Shown here piece after piece: positions 1-12,500 of a stretch of DNA of 64,000 nt. The stretch lies in NCBI RefSeq assembly GCF_021869535.1, contig NW_026262723.1:86740324-86804323 (forward strand). Reading direction: 5' to 3'. Below the pieces are notes generated by a model. That model had not been told where the DNA came from. It made no database searches and saw only the letters and a list, made by a program, of their open reading frames with translations. Both the position numbers and the translations under genes were made by a program. Each line of letters opens with the position of its first letter. Within the stretch, counting starts at the first letter, position 1. This DNA comes from Mytilus californianus (taxonomy: Eukaryota; Mollusca; Bivalvia; Mytilida; Mytilidae).

Positions 1-1518
1 TTTATAACAACACGTTGATTAAATTGTTGTGTGTGATATTTTTGGCAAATCTATTCCAAATATTATACCTGCAAAATTTTCATACAATCATGAATAAACA
101 GATTTTATCAAATTACCCCATTAACTCTGATAGTAATCCACTCTGGATTAGATTTTGAAATTTTTACTTACTGCAGTTGGTTAACATCATAATTAATGGG
201 GTATTGAGGTAGAATCTAATTATAACATGCTGCTGCAGAATATTGTACTGAAAGATTTTTGGGATTTTGGGATGATTATGATATGTGGTCTGCTTTAAAT
301 AATTAGAATTTCATTTTGCTGAAAAGATGCTGCTATATTTCTCTGATTAGATCAGATTACATTAAGCAAACTACTCTCTAAAGATATATGTGATGGCAGG
401 CTTGGTTACATGGCAACAAAACAAAAGCTTTCACCGAAAAAAACAAAGGCTGATAACAACTTACACAACAAATGCTATAAATTTTCCATCACAACATAAA
501 ACCTTTTCAAAGAAAAATAAAAACAACATTGAAGATGTATGATCTTATGGATAACATAAAAATTGGTTTTGTACTGAAAAATGTATGGAAAGGAATCGGA
601 AATGTTTAGACAACGGATTTATTTCAGCATGTTGTTTGCTGCCCTGCAAGCAGGGATAACAACATTGTATTGGTGTTTTCAGTCTAAGAAAAAACTAGTA
701 AAATTTGTAAGGTGTATATTATAAATGATATGAAAAGACTGTGCATTGAAAAAAGTGCTCTGAAAATGAGAAACATCAAATGAATTTTGACAAGGGGGGT
801 CACTCTTACCTTGTCATTAAACTAGAATCAGATCCTTTCAAAAGTTGTCTATTTGATAGATAAGAATGTGTAGTATTTGCCTTTTTAAAATGCTAATAAG
901 TAATTGAATTACAAGAGTAAAAGCTTAAAAGGGAGATGTAAACATCAATGAGACGGCAACGCAACAAATAGTTTGTTTTAAAATAAGAAAACAAAATTCA
1001 TCTTTGAAATGTATTGTATAAAAAAAACATCCTTTTCTTTATTAACCAGTAACATTAAATTCTGAAATCTGAATCATCTTAAAAATAATTTTACAATAAC
1101 CATGATAATGTTTTGAACACAAAGGCATGCCTAAGATCAGAATTTAAAAACCATGTAAAATCATTGGAGTTGATTAGTTTTTGCATTTCTTCATTCATCC
1201 CCTTTACATTTATCAATTAAAATTAACACACACTCAGACAATTAGTTTATACAGAATAACAAACAAACCTACCACAAAATTGTTCAAACAATTTACCAAA
1301 GAAAAGACAAAAAAAAAGACAAAATGTCATTTATCATTTATACAATGTCTTTTAAAAATTAGAAAATTTGATTAACTTCTAAATAACAACAGACTTCTTA
1401 ATATTGACTACTACTTAACATCATGCACATTCAGTAAAGAAATATCAAATGACAAATATTCTTACCGGAAATGGAATGTTCTAAGCATTTGTAGAAAGTT
1501 TAACATTTAATATTAAAA
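1..1518. other. AT-rich 3' flank, no gene seen
   Basis: This stretch lies downstream of the RGS gene's last candidate exon on the sense strand. I see no exon, RNA gene or repeat family here that I can name. The short frame at 1181-1375 is low-complexity and judged a chance ORF. Confidence 0.6.
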
Positions 1519-2753
1519 TAAACTGTTATCACAGAGATATGTCTCGCTTATTTGTAATTTTGATTATGCAAATGTTGAAATTCAAATGGCAATACTTAAC
1601 AAGTTAGGCTAATATTCAAAGTCAATGAACCATGACTGAGGTACACCGTACATGGCTAAACCATCTCCATGTAAATGAGATGCGCCAATGCTAATACAAC
1701 TGCATACCAAATATCATTGACTTATTATAAGTTGTTCCCTTTAAACAAACCTAAACACAAACATTAACTTGTAAACTATGTAAAAGTTTCAAAGTCAATG
1801 AACCATGAAGAGAGGGTGGAGCTATATAATCTCCATGGAAACGATACTTACAAATGCCAATAAATTTGCATACCAAATATCATTGACTTAACATTAGCAG
1901 TTCATCTTAAACTGATCTTGTCACAAACTAATACATGTAAACTAAGCAAAAGTTTCAAAGTCAATAGGCCATGACTGAGGGGATGGGGCCAAATATTCTC
2001 CATTGAAATGAGATGTGCTAATGCTTATACAACTGAATACCAATTAACATTGGCCTACCACTAATGATTCCCCTTGAACTGACCTAATCACAAACTAATA
2101 CATGTTAACTAAGCAAAATTTTCAAAGTCAATAGACCATAACTAAGGGGGCTGAGCCAAATAATCTCCATGGAAATGAGATATGCCAATGCTTATACAAC
2201 TGTATACCAAATATCATTGACCTACCACGAATGGTTCCCCATTAACTGACCTAATCACAAACCAATACATGTAAAATAAGCAAAAGTTTCAAAGTCAATA
2301 GACCATTACTGAGGGGCAGGGCCAAATAATCTCCATGGAAATGAGATGTGCCAATGCTAATACAACTGTATACCCAATATCATTGACCTACCATGTATGG
2401 TTCCCCATAAACTGACCTAATCACAAACTAATACATGTAAAATAAGCAAAAGTTTCAAAGTCAATAGACCATGACTGAGGGGGTGTGGCCAACTAATCTT
2501 CATGGAAATGAGATGTGCCAATGCTTTTACAACTGCATACCAAATATCATTGACTTATCATAAGTGGTCCTCTTAAACCATCCTAATCACAAACTTTATC
2601 ATGAAAACTATGTAAAAGTTTCAAAGTGAATAGACCATGATTGAGGGGACAGGGCTAACTAATCATAAGTGGTTCCCTTTAAACTGACCTAATCACACAC
2701 TAACAAATAGTTGACAATGCTGACTGCTGACGGAAACAGCATACCTAAGTCTC
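1519..2753 (+). mobile_element. Pearl/Helitron-like element, tandem ~168-bp core
   Basis: It opens with aactgttatcacagagatat and gtctcgc, carries about seven ~165-172-bp units (each with caaagtcaat, gaccatgactgagg, ctccatggaaatgagat) and ends at the ggaaacagcatacc block without the terminal hairpin seen in the copy at 47833-48838. Internal tandem repeats with conserved ends match what is known of bivalve pearl elements and Helentron-associated non-autonomous elements. No transposase is encoded. Confidence 0.7.
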
Positions 2754-3498
2754 TAATGATTCCTATGCAGATAAATAAGACAGAAACATAAGACACAGGT
2801 AAACTAGTAGATCCATTATATATTTTTACCTATAGAATAGAAACAGTGCATTTCAAATTTGCTGTTTTGAGTGATGGAATTACTTTGAATAAATAAGATA
2901 TAAAAAACTTCTTCTAGGCACCAGTCTTAACAATTAATCACATGCCAATTAACCAAGGTCAGTGAAAAACTTTTTGGATCGGTAAAAATGTTCTTTATAA
3001 AAATATTTAAGTACCTGTTAAAAGTCTATTCTGGGTTTGTAAGTGAACAATAATTTTTGTGAAGGCTGAGACAGGGACCATATAAGACATTTCAACCAAA
3101 AATCAATACTTAGAAGTTACTATATGCTCCAACAATATGTAGGTGCTGTATATATACTGTAATCTCCAGATAAAGTTTTGATCGATTATTACAAAAATTC
3201 TGAACCTTAAAATACAATTTTGCAAACAGCATACTTATTTCTTATATTATGGGATATTTTCTGAGAAAAGAAATTTCTTTTTGGCTAAATACCTTTCACT
3301 CAAAATAGCAAATACAGTTAGAGAGAAAATACAATACCATTACACTAAACTGTAGGTTACAGAAGAAACACAATTTGAAGTGAATAGATTTTCCAAAGTG
3401 TTTGTGGCATGTTCAATGCCAAATTTCCAAGGAAAGCAAGCAGGCAGAAAAGAGCCTTTTTACATAGGTTTGAACTATTCCATCATGACCTTGGCAAA
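2754..3498. other. 3' flank / possible 3' UTR of the RGS gene
   Basis: If exon 15 is right, this is the 3' untranslated region on the minus strand. I see no canonical AATAAA on that strand within it, so the polyadenylation site is not located. Confidence 0.3.
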
Positions 3499-3544
3499 TT
3501 ACAGGTCCATGGATTTAAATGCAAGCCTTGGGCCTTCAGGTGAC
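3499..3544 (-). CDS. RGS9-like: RGS gene candidate terminal exon 15
   Basis: After acceptor tgcttaacattcag|GTCACC, the carried-over AG gives Arg, then [14 protein letters not shown] and TAA, 46 bases in all. Phase fits exon 14 and no stop intervenes. It makes the total coding length an exact multiple of three, although any in-phase exon would. No homology confirms it, and a terminal exon outside the window is the alternative. Confidence 0.4.
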
Positions 3545-6500
3545 CTGAATGTTAAGCACTGGTCATGTTCATTCATTGAAGAAAAAGCTGAAAAAGCTGA
3601 AAAAGCTGAATCTAAAAAATGCTTATTTTTACTTGTCCTTTCAAATGTTGAGCCAACTAGAGAAAATTAGTCTTGTGCATGCCCCGTACATTACTGAAAG
3701 ACAGGGTGTAAAATGAGAGAATTGTTACACATTTGTTGCATCTTTAAGACCCAAGCAATCCTTCAATAGTCAAATGGACAAACCAAGTACCCCAAAATTA
3801 ATACTAAAGGTTAATTAAGTTCAAAATTAATTAATAATTATTTTGTGAACAGCCAAACAAAATCAAAATCCTTATGATATGCTCATGTTGTGTGTATCTA
3901 CAAACATCATACTTAAGCATAATAATCGTAGTTTGAAAAAGAGAGAGAGCTTAACAAATCAAACTGAAAGAGACCTTAGCGAAACTATATATCCTTCGTG
4001 GATAGAAAGGGGGAAGGAATAAATGGATTGAAGACAGATGGACATAGGAAAACAAATATGATTTTTTTATTTTTCAATGATAGTAAATTAGGATCGGGTT
4101 CAAAGCACATCTTGTCACTGCAGGGTTTGAACTCACAATCTCAGTGTTGACAGGCTAGTGATCACTGTAGATTGTGTACTCCAACCATTCGGTCACTGAG
4201 CCCCCCACACCAAACAATATATCAACTAATCCCAATAAGACATTAATATTTATTGGTGTTCATTTTGTGCCGGTCAGATTGCAATAATTACCTTGAATTA
4301 GTTCGTGAGGATTTGTGTGAATCTAAATCCTGTAGATTTCCTGTGCTGAACGAATGATGTGCCACATGGACTGGTGATGATTCTCCACTGATGTCTGAAC
4401 TCACATCCCTATCACTGGAAGAACTACCATGACGACGATTTATCTTTGGACTTGGTGTTGAAGGTCGTTTCTTTGGTCCTCCAAAGAAAAATCTACAGAA
4501 ATTAGAAATTGAATAGAATAAAACAAATCCATGCAAATCATGCCATCATTGTCATCTTAAATAATGAAACAGAAAATAAATGCATGGTGTACAGATCTCC
4601 CAAACACAAAAGATATGACATATAAAGACAGAAATTCTAGAGTGGACACTCGTATAAACATTATAATCAACTTAAATTTTCCACCTTACCAAAATTGTAA
4701 ATGCAGAAAACAAGTGAAATTATATGGTGCACACTTTTTATAGATACATAAATTTAGCTCAAGCAGTTTATCTGAGAACGTAGGAAAAGAGAGGTGTAAG
4801 ATACCAAAGGGAAATTCAAACTCATTAATCGATGAAAAACTGACAAAGCCATGGCAAAAAACTAAAAACGACCAATAGATAAACAACAGTATACAAAACA
4901 CAACACAGAAAACTAAAGACTGAGCAACATGAACCCAACCAAAACCAGGGTTAGGGTGGTACATAACACTATAGGGAGATAACTCTGTAAAAATCAGCTG
5001 AACATTTTAATCACGTTCTATTGTTATTCAGATAAATTGTTAAGCTTCTCAATGATCAAAATTAGTCTTTTTCAAACTGCTATATATCCCATGAAATTTT
5101 TCCGATAAATTGTGTGGTTCAAGTTTTTTGAAATTTTTATATTTTTGTCAAAGAGTCAAAGCAAATGTTTAGTCAAAATTTTATGAAAATTAAACGAGCC
5201 AAATTTATTTTAGTCAAAGTGTTTGGTACCACCTTAAACCTAATTCTTTCTTGAGGATGATTTAAATGTTTCTCAATTAAATTTCCACTAAGCAGTATGT
5301 CAGTATAGTCTGCCTGGAGCAGCTGGATACGACTGCAGAGGTCGAACTCTGAACATTTGGGTCAAGTATGGACACAATATTTAAGCTTGATACAGCTCTG
5401 AATTTGGATAGTGATTAAATATTTGACACATTATAGATTTCTGACACAGAATAAATGTGGTCAGATAACTTTAAAATTTGAAATGGGACATTTAATCTAC
5501 TTAATGGTCCAATATCCAAAATCTAATTCCATGGTTAGATTCAGCATATAAAAAAAAAACCATGAATTCAAACAAAGTTTAATTTTGGACCCTTTGGACC
5601 TTAATATGGACTAATTTGAAAACAGGGCCCAAGATTAAAAATCTGAATTCACAGTTAGATTCAGCATATCATAGAACCACAAGAATTCAGTTTTTGATGA
5701 AATCAAACAAAGTCTAATTTTGGACCCTTTGGACCTCAATGTAGACCTATTTAAAAATGTCCAAATATCCAATATAGTAATACATTAATCCTCATTGAAA
5801 TTGGTTAATAGATTTGTATTTATTTTCAATTGAAGATTTCTTGCTGTTGTGCAATACTTTGCTGTTGCACAATACTTAGTAAATCTGTTTACAAGCTAAA
5901 TATAATAATTTACACACCCTGTTTGGTGTGTATCTCCTGCCATATCAGTATTGACCCCCCCCCCCCAAAAAAAATTTTTTTTTACCCCCCTCCAAAAAAA
6001 ATAATATTTGAAGAGAATTTTCTTGAGGAAAAAAATCCCCCCCCCCCAAAAAAAAAATATTAATAATTTTAAAGAAATTTTCTTTTTGTAAAATGTGGTA
6101 CAAATTAAGAGACATCCATACACTTAAACACAAGTTATTGTCTGAAAACTAGAAATACTTGTTTTAGACCCTTTTTGGCCCCTAATTCCTGAATGGTTTA
6201 GGCAATTACCCCCAAAATGAATCCCAACCTTCTACTTGTGGTATTGAACCTTGTGGTACAGTTTCAGAGCAATCAAAATACTTATACACAAGTTATTGTC
6301 CTGAAACTAGAAAATGCTTGTTTTGGCCCCTAATTCCTAAACGGTTGGGACCATCACCCCCAAAAACAATCCCAACCTTCCTTTTGTGGTATTGAACCTT
6401 TTGATTAAATTTCATAGAGATCCATACACTTAAACTAAAGTTATTGTCTGGAAACCAAATGTCTTCGGACGACACTGACGACGTGATACCAATATACGAC

Positions 6501-9500
6501 CGCAAAAAAAATATTTTTGGTGGTCGTATAAAAAGCCTTGTTTTTGGCCCCTATTTGGCCTCTAGTTTCTTAACGATTAAAGCCACAACCCACAAAATCG
6601 ACCCCAACCTTCTGTGTGTGGTATGGAACCTTGTGGTACAATTTCATAGAGATCCATTGACTAATACTTAAGAATTTGTCCGGAAACCAGAAAAACCTTG
6701 TTCCTCCCCCCCCCCCCCCCTCCCCCTTTTTGCCCCTTATTTCTTAGCGGTTTAAGCCATAACCCCCAAAGTCAAACCCAACCTTCCCTTTGTGGTATGG
6801 AACCTTGTGTTTCAATTTCATAGAGATCCATAAACTAATCCTTAAATAATTGTCCATTAACCAGAAAAAACCTTGTTTTTCCTACCTTTTTTTGCCCCTA
6901 ATTCCTGAATGGTTTGGGCCATAACCCCCAAAGTCAATCCCAACCTTCCCTTTATGGTATGGAATCTTGTGGTACAGTTTCATAGAGATCCATACACTTT
7001 TACACAAGTTATTGTCCGGAAACTACAAAAATGCCTTTTTAGGCCCCTTTTTGACCCCTAATTCCAAAACAGTTGGGACCATAACCCCCAAAATCAATCC
7101 CAACCTTACTTTTGTGCTATTGAACATTGTGCTTAAATTTGATAGAGATCCATTTATTTATACTTAAGTTATTGTCCAGAAACCAAATGTCTTCAGACGA
7201 CGACATGATAGCAATACTGTGAATTCATTATTATTCGTTGGATACCAAATTTCGTGGAGTTCGTGGGTACTGGTGAACCACGAAATTAAATGTTCAACGA
7301 ATAACAAATTTTCTATAGGCTTATATGCAGACTTCGGCAAAACCACGAAATTAAATATCCACGAACATGTAAGTTTTCCTTAATCCACGAAAATTGGTAC
7401 CCACGAAAATAAATGAATCCACAGTATACGAACGCAAATTTTTTGCTGTCGTATTAAAAGTACACACTTTACAATGAATCTTTAACCAAATATAGTTCAC
7501 CTATTGCTTAAAGTAACTGACTAAATTATCACCATAAAAGTTGTGTCAATTTTATCAAGACTTTTTACCATGGAAATAGACAATTAAACTAAAATATGCC
7601 AGACAGAAAGGTTACACCAAATGTAACCTGGTTAATCTAGTTCTCTTACCTTCAGATATCTATTAAAAGCTTCATACAATTAGAAAATTATGTAGCCTAT
7701 GAATAAAAATAGATGTCTCTCCTTTGAGACATGTGCTTCAGTCGAGACAATAATGACTCAGAAACTACTCTTTTTTATTCCAAAGGTAAATTTATATAAC
7801 ATGAATTCTAAAGAAAATTGAGAATGGAAACCCCATCAAAGAGCAAAAAACAGCCCAAGGCCTCCAATGGGTCTTCGACACAGAGAGAAAATCCTGCACC
7901 CGGAGGCGGGCTTCAGCTGGCCCTTAAACGATAATGTATACTAGTTCAGTGAAAAAGTTGTTTTTGAAGGATAGTCACTCAAGTTATCTACCATCAAGTA
8001 ATAATTTAAACATTTTTACTGTACATTTGGTAAATTTAACTTTCTAAACCCAATTTTTCAGTAAAAACTACCACAAGATAACAGGGACTTTTATGATGTC
8101 ATTTATCTGATAGAAGTGCATCTAGCCATTCCATGTTTTGACAGGAGAGGTATGCATTTTAGTTGCAAATTTTTATAAATTATCATCTTTTTTGTCTAAT
8201 AGTTGATGTGTTTCCCTGGGTTTTAGTCTGTAACCCGGATTTGTTTTTGCTTAATCGATTTATGACTATTGAACAGCGGTATACTACTGTTGCCTTTTTA
8301 TAGACTTTCTCAAGTCTCAAGTGTTTCAAAAGTGCTATAGTTGTGCTGTTTTCTAACTATTTCTAACTATTTATTTGCATGCTGCATGCTTAATTTCATT
8401 TATTACTGTATATGTTTTTATATTCAGTGAAAAGCTCACAAAAACTTATGTTCAAATGTTTGTCAATATGCTGAATCTACACAAACTTTTATTTACTTAC
8501 TCATCTGTTTTCTCACTCACCTGCGTTTTGTAAGAGGTTGTTGTTTGGCTTTTTCCATTAAGTCTTTAAACTGATCTGATCGTAGATATCTTGGATAACT
8601 ATCTTTTTTCATTAATACATATATATGTTCTTGTGCAGGTTCAAATACATAACGAGCTCTGAAAAAAATGAAAGCATGTTAATAAATTCTTATGTCAAAT
8701 AATTACATCATGGTCATAATCCTTCCGTATTAATGGTTCTATATATACTATAAAAATAAGAGATATGGTATATGATTGCAAATGAGACAACTATATAAAT
8801 AATGTGGAGGTAAGCAATTATGGTCACAGTAATGCCTTCAACAATGAGATAAACCTAGTCAACTATAAATGGCCCAGACATGAAAAATGTGAAACAAATC
8901 AAACTAGAAAACTAACGGCCTAGTTTATAAAAATTTAATTAACAAAAAACAAATATGACAGACATGAACCATACTGTATGTTGTCAAAAATCCAGGAAGG
9001 TGTTCTGCACCATCTTATTCATATGTGTAAATATAAAAAAAAAAAATTGTTAACACAGAGATATGTCTCGCCTTTTTGTTATTTTGATTGTAAAATGCAA
9101 ATGTTGAAATCAAAATAGCAATACTTTAACATGTAAGTTATGCAAAATATTCAAAGTCAATGAACCATAACTGAAGGTACTGGGCCAAACAATCTCCATG
9201 GAAATGAGATGTGCCAATGCTAATACATATGCATACCAAATATTGTTGACCTAACAATAGTGGTTCTCCAATAACTGACCTAATCACAAACTTATACATG
9301 TAAACTAAGCAAAATATTCAAAGTCAATAGACCACAACTGAGGGGACAGGGCTAAACAATCTCCATGGAAATGAGATGTGCCAATGCTAATACAACTGAA
9401 TACTAAATATAATTGACCTACCACTAGTGGTTCCCCATAAACTGACCTAATCGCAAACTAATACATGTAAACTAAGCAAAAGTTTCATAGTCAATAGATC

Positions 9501-12500
9501 ATGACTGAGGGGTGGTACTGCAAGTTGAGTACTGAGTCTGAGCAATCACAAGACATCTTGTAAAGTTTTCATTGGTCCTGAATGGGAATGAAATATTTGC
9601 CTTTGGACATTAAGTAGATAATAAACAATCATATTGTCCACTGTAATTATGCAATTTTTTTTATGTATAGTTTCTACCCTTCAGTCACAGTTTTAAGATG
9701 GACACTGAGCTGGATCTTCCAATTCAAAATTCTATTGCAAATGAAGTTAAAATGCCATAGCCATTTCTCAACACAACATACTGAACAATATGCACATCTT
9801 GATGGATTTCAGAATGAACCATTTACAAGCCAATATTCAACAAGCACAGCAGGAAATTTCAACATTGCAGGATACTCCTGATGTTAACATTTCAAAAGTG
9901 GTTGCGACTAAAAAAAAGATTTCAGAAGGTATAGTCTTAGTTCAAGAGCACCAAAAATTGATCAAATTAGCAGATTTTTCTGAGTTGGGAATGTGTGTGA
10001 TGAGGGAATGCATTTCAAATCAAATTGCAGAAGATTCTGAGGATAAGAAGCGAATGAATAGAGCCGAGAGAAGGTTAAGGCAAAAAATGGTCCAAGACCT
10101 GTCCCATACAACAGAGAGAGAAGCTATGAGGACAAAAACACAAGCTACAAACCTAGTTGATGTTGTACCTGTGGAAAGAGGAGTCATTGGAGCAAGAGCT
10201 GTCCAGAAAATGAGATGTCAAAGATAGGTACATCTAATGTTTTAATCTTAAATAACAATATGTTAATTTCCGACACAAAGACAGAAAATTATCTTCTTGA
10301 AAACAATAGTTTGCCTCGTCTCAGTTAAGAGCAAATAAAAAAAAACAAGAATGTGACGTCTGAACAGTTGTCATCTGAAACTGTTGTATACTTACCTGAG
10401 CCACCTGTAGGTAGATTAAAGATCAAATTAGATGCTAAATGTAAATTGATATGGGATAATCAATACATGCTTGATGTACTCAAAATGGTTATAAAATACC
10501 TTTCAAAAATAGACATATTAAAAATAAGAAATCTTCATCAGAAATTAGATAACAAACAAGAATTTGTCCATAGTATACGGATGCCCCACTCGCACTTTCT
10601 ATGTTCAGTGGACCGTGAAATTGGGGTAAAAACTCTAATTTGGCATTAAAATTAGAAAGATCATATCATAGGGAACATGTGTACTAAGTTTTAAGTTGAT
10701 TGGACTTCAACTTCATCAAAAACTACCTTGACCAAAAACTTTAACCTGAAGCGGGACAGACGGACGAAAGGACGGATGGACGGACGAACGAATGAAAGGA
10801 CGCACAGACCTAAAAACATAATGCCCCTCTACTATCGTAGGTGGGGCATAAACATTTGTTTCATCAGAAATAACGAATTTGGTGCTAAAGAAATTAACAC
10901 TAAACTTTTAATAGTCAACCCACTTATAGTAGCATTAAACGAGTAAACTGACAGCAGTCACATAAACCAACAATTATTTAAAAATTTTAATATGAAGATT
11001 GTAAAGTGGTTAAGGATTATTCAATAAAATGATTAGATTTTCAGATAGGATTTAAAAACAGCATATCATCAATTCGAAATATTTGAAGAACATCAACAAT
11101 ATTTTTTTTCATGGGTTTTTGATAATACATTAAAATATTTTGTTTTTGCAGTTCTACCCTTTGGAAAATCAACTGCAGGATTATAATTTCAAAAGTTTGA
11201 GAGAAGTTGTTAAAAGATTTTAGATCTCAAGGCAAGAGAACAATTATATTTTAGACGATGGTTTAGTGGATACAAAAGATTTTGTAACTGCTTTACAATG
11301 TAGCAAACAAGTTAAACCCCAGATAGGAGATTTGTGATTTTAAATAGCTCATGATGAATCTCATGGTGAGTGTTACAGTCCTTAACATTTTGAGCAATGT
11401 TACTTAAAACAAACAAAGGAGTAGGGGCAATAAGGCCCTTAGTTGGCCCAAATTTGGTGCAAATTGAAAAGTTACCATACATTTTCTCAAATTTGTTATA
11501 ACAACACTTAGGTACAAGGTGTTCAGAAAATAAAAACAAATTTCACATTTAACAAGTTACCATGGCAACAAACCATAACAAAATTTCTTGACTTTCTTTG
11601 TTTTACATCAATTTAATAGTATGTATTAGATTGGGAAAGTATGTGTGCACCCAAGAAACAACTTTATATTTGGTGAGATTATGCCAATAAGTATAATAAG
11701 CTTCTCTTAAATTATTTTGCTGTTTCTTTGCTGCGCACAATGGAAATAACGATGAAAAACTTCATAAATTCTGCAATTTTCCTGAAAACATTGCATATTA
11801 TGAGGTAACTGTGGCGTCATAACATCAATAATCTTCTGTATTTCATGTATATTTCTTAATTCTATGCATTTCCAAACATTATGTGCAAATATGAGATAGT
11901 TCTCAAAAACTTGAATTTCTTGAGCCAAAACCTGGCCTTAATGCCCCTAAATTCAGATATGAATGTTGAACATATTTAAAAGGTAGGCAGCATGACAAAT
12001 GAAATAACATTCTACTGCAACTTCAATTCATGAGCTTTGTAAAGTGCAAAATGTTGACTAAACACTAATTGGATTCCAAGAGTTAAAATATTTTATTGAG
12101 CAGAGTCATGGATCATGACAATTAGGGTATTAGGCTGCCCCTCCTAAATACGCCTCTGGAAAAGTACTTTAGACAGATTTGCACCACACAATAATACTCA
12201 ATATGAGAGATTCAATTCAAATGTATGGTGTTCAAGGACAAAATCTATTGACACGTTTACTCAGTTTTGTGTTAATGATGTAAACTGGCTAGCACTGCAA
12301 TCTTATTCAAAATCTCTAAATAAATTAAAACAAGACAATGCAGAAGGACCTCGGATAGTCCCAGAATGGGCATCTGACCAGTATTGGCCTATTTTACAAA
12401 GAAATGGTGTATTTTTTATTTCGTGAGAAATATTCATTACTTACCTCAGATGTATTGTCAAGGAGGCAAGTAAAAATGGTGTTTTTAAGACAGGATTACT

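Larger units (their letters stand above)
9663..12430 (+). pseudogene. Decayed DIRS/Ngaro-type retrotransposon
   Basis: Pieces in order on the plus strand: a gag-like frame (9790-10227); a pre-RT segment (10353-10550) with [11 protein letters not shown] then, one frame over, [23 protein letters not shown] (about 10880-10940); an RT core (about 11030-11290) with ...FVFAVLPFG and FLDDG-like codons; and an RNase H end (12208-12411) with [15 protein letters not shown] and [15 protein letters not shown]. This order and these motifs are those of DIRS/Ngaro tyrosine-recombinase elements. Frameshifts, stops and an insertion at 10557-10852 show it is dead. No tyrosine recombinase domain was found. It lies in an intron, antisense to the RGS gene. 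Confidence 0.75.

Noticed and set aside
3380-3670. 96-codon frame on the plus strand with AEKAEKAE
   Set aside because: Opposite strand to the gene, with a simple aaaagctg triplication and no homology recognised. The minus-strand exon candidate there explains the position better.
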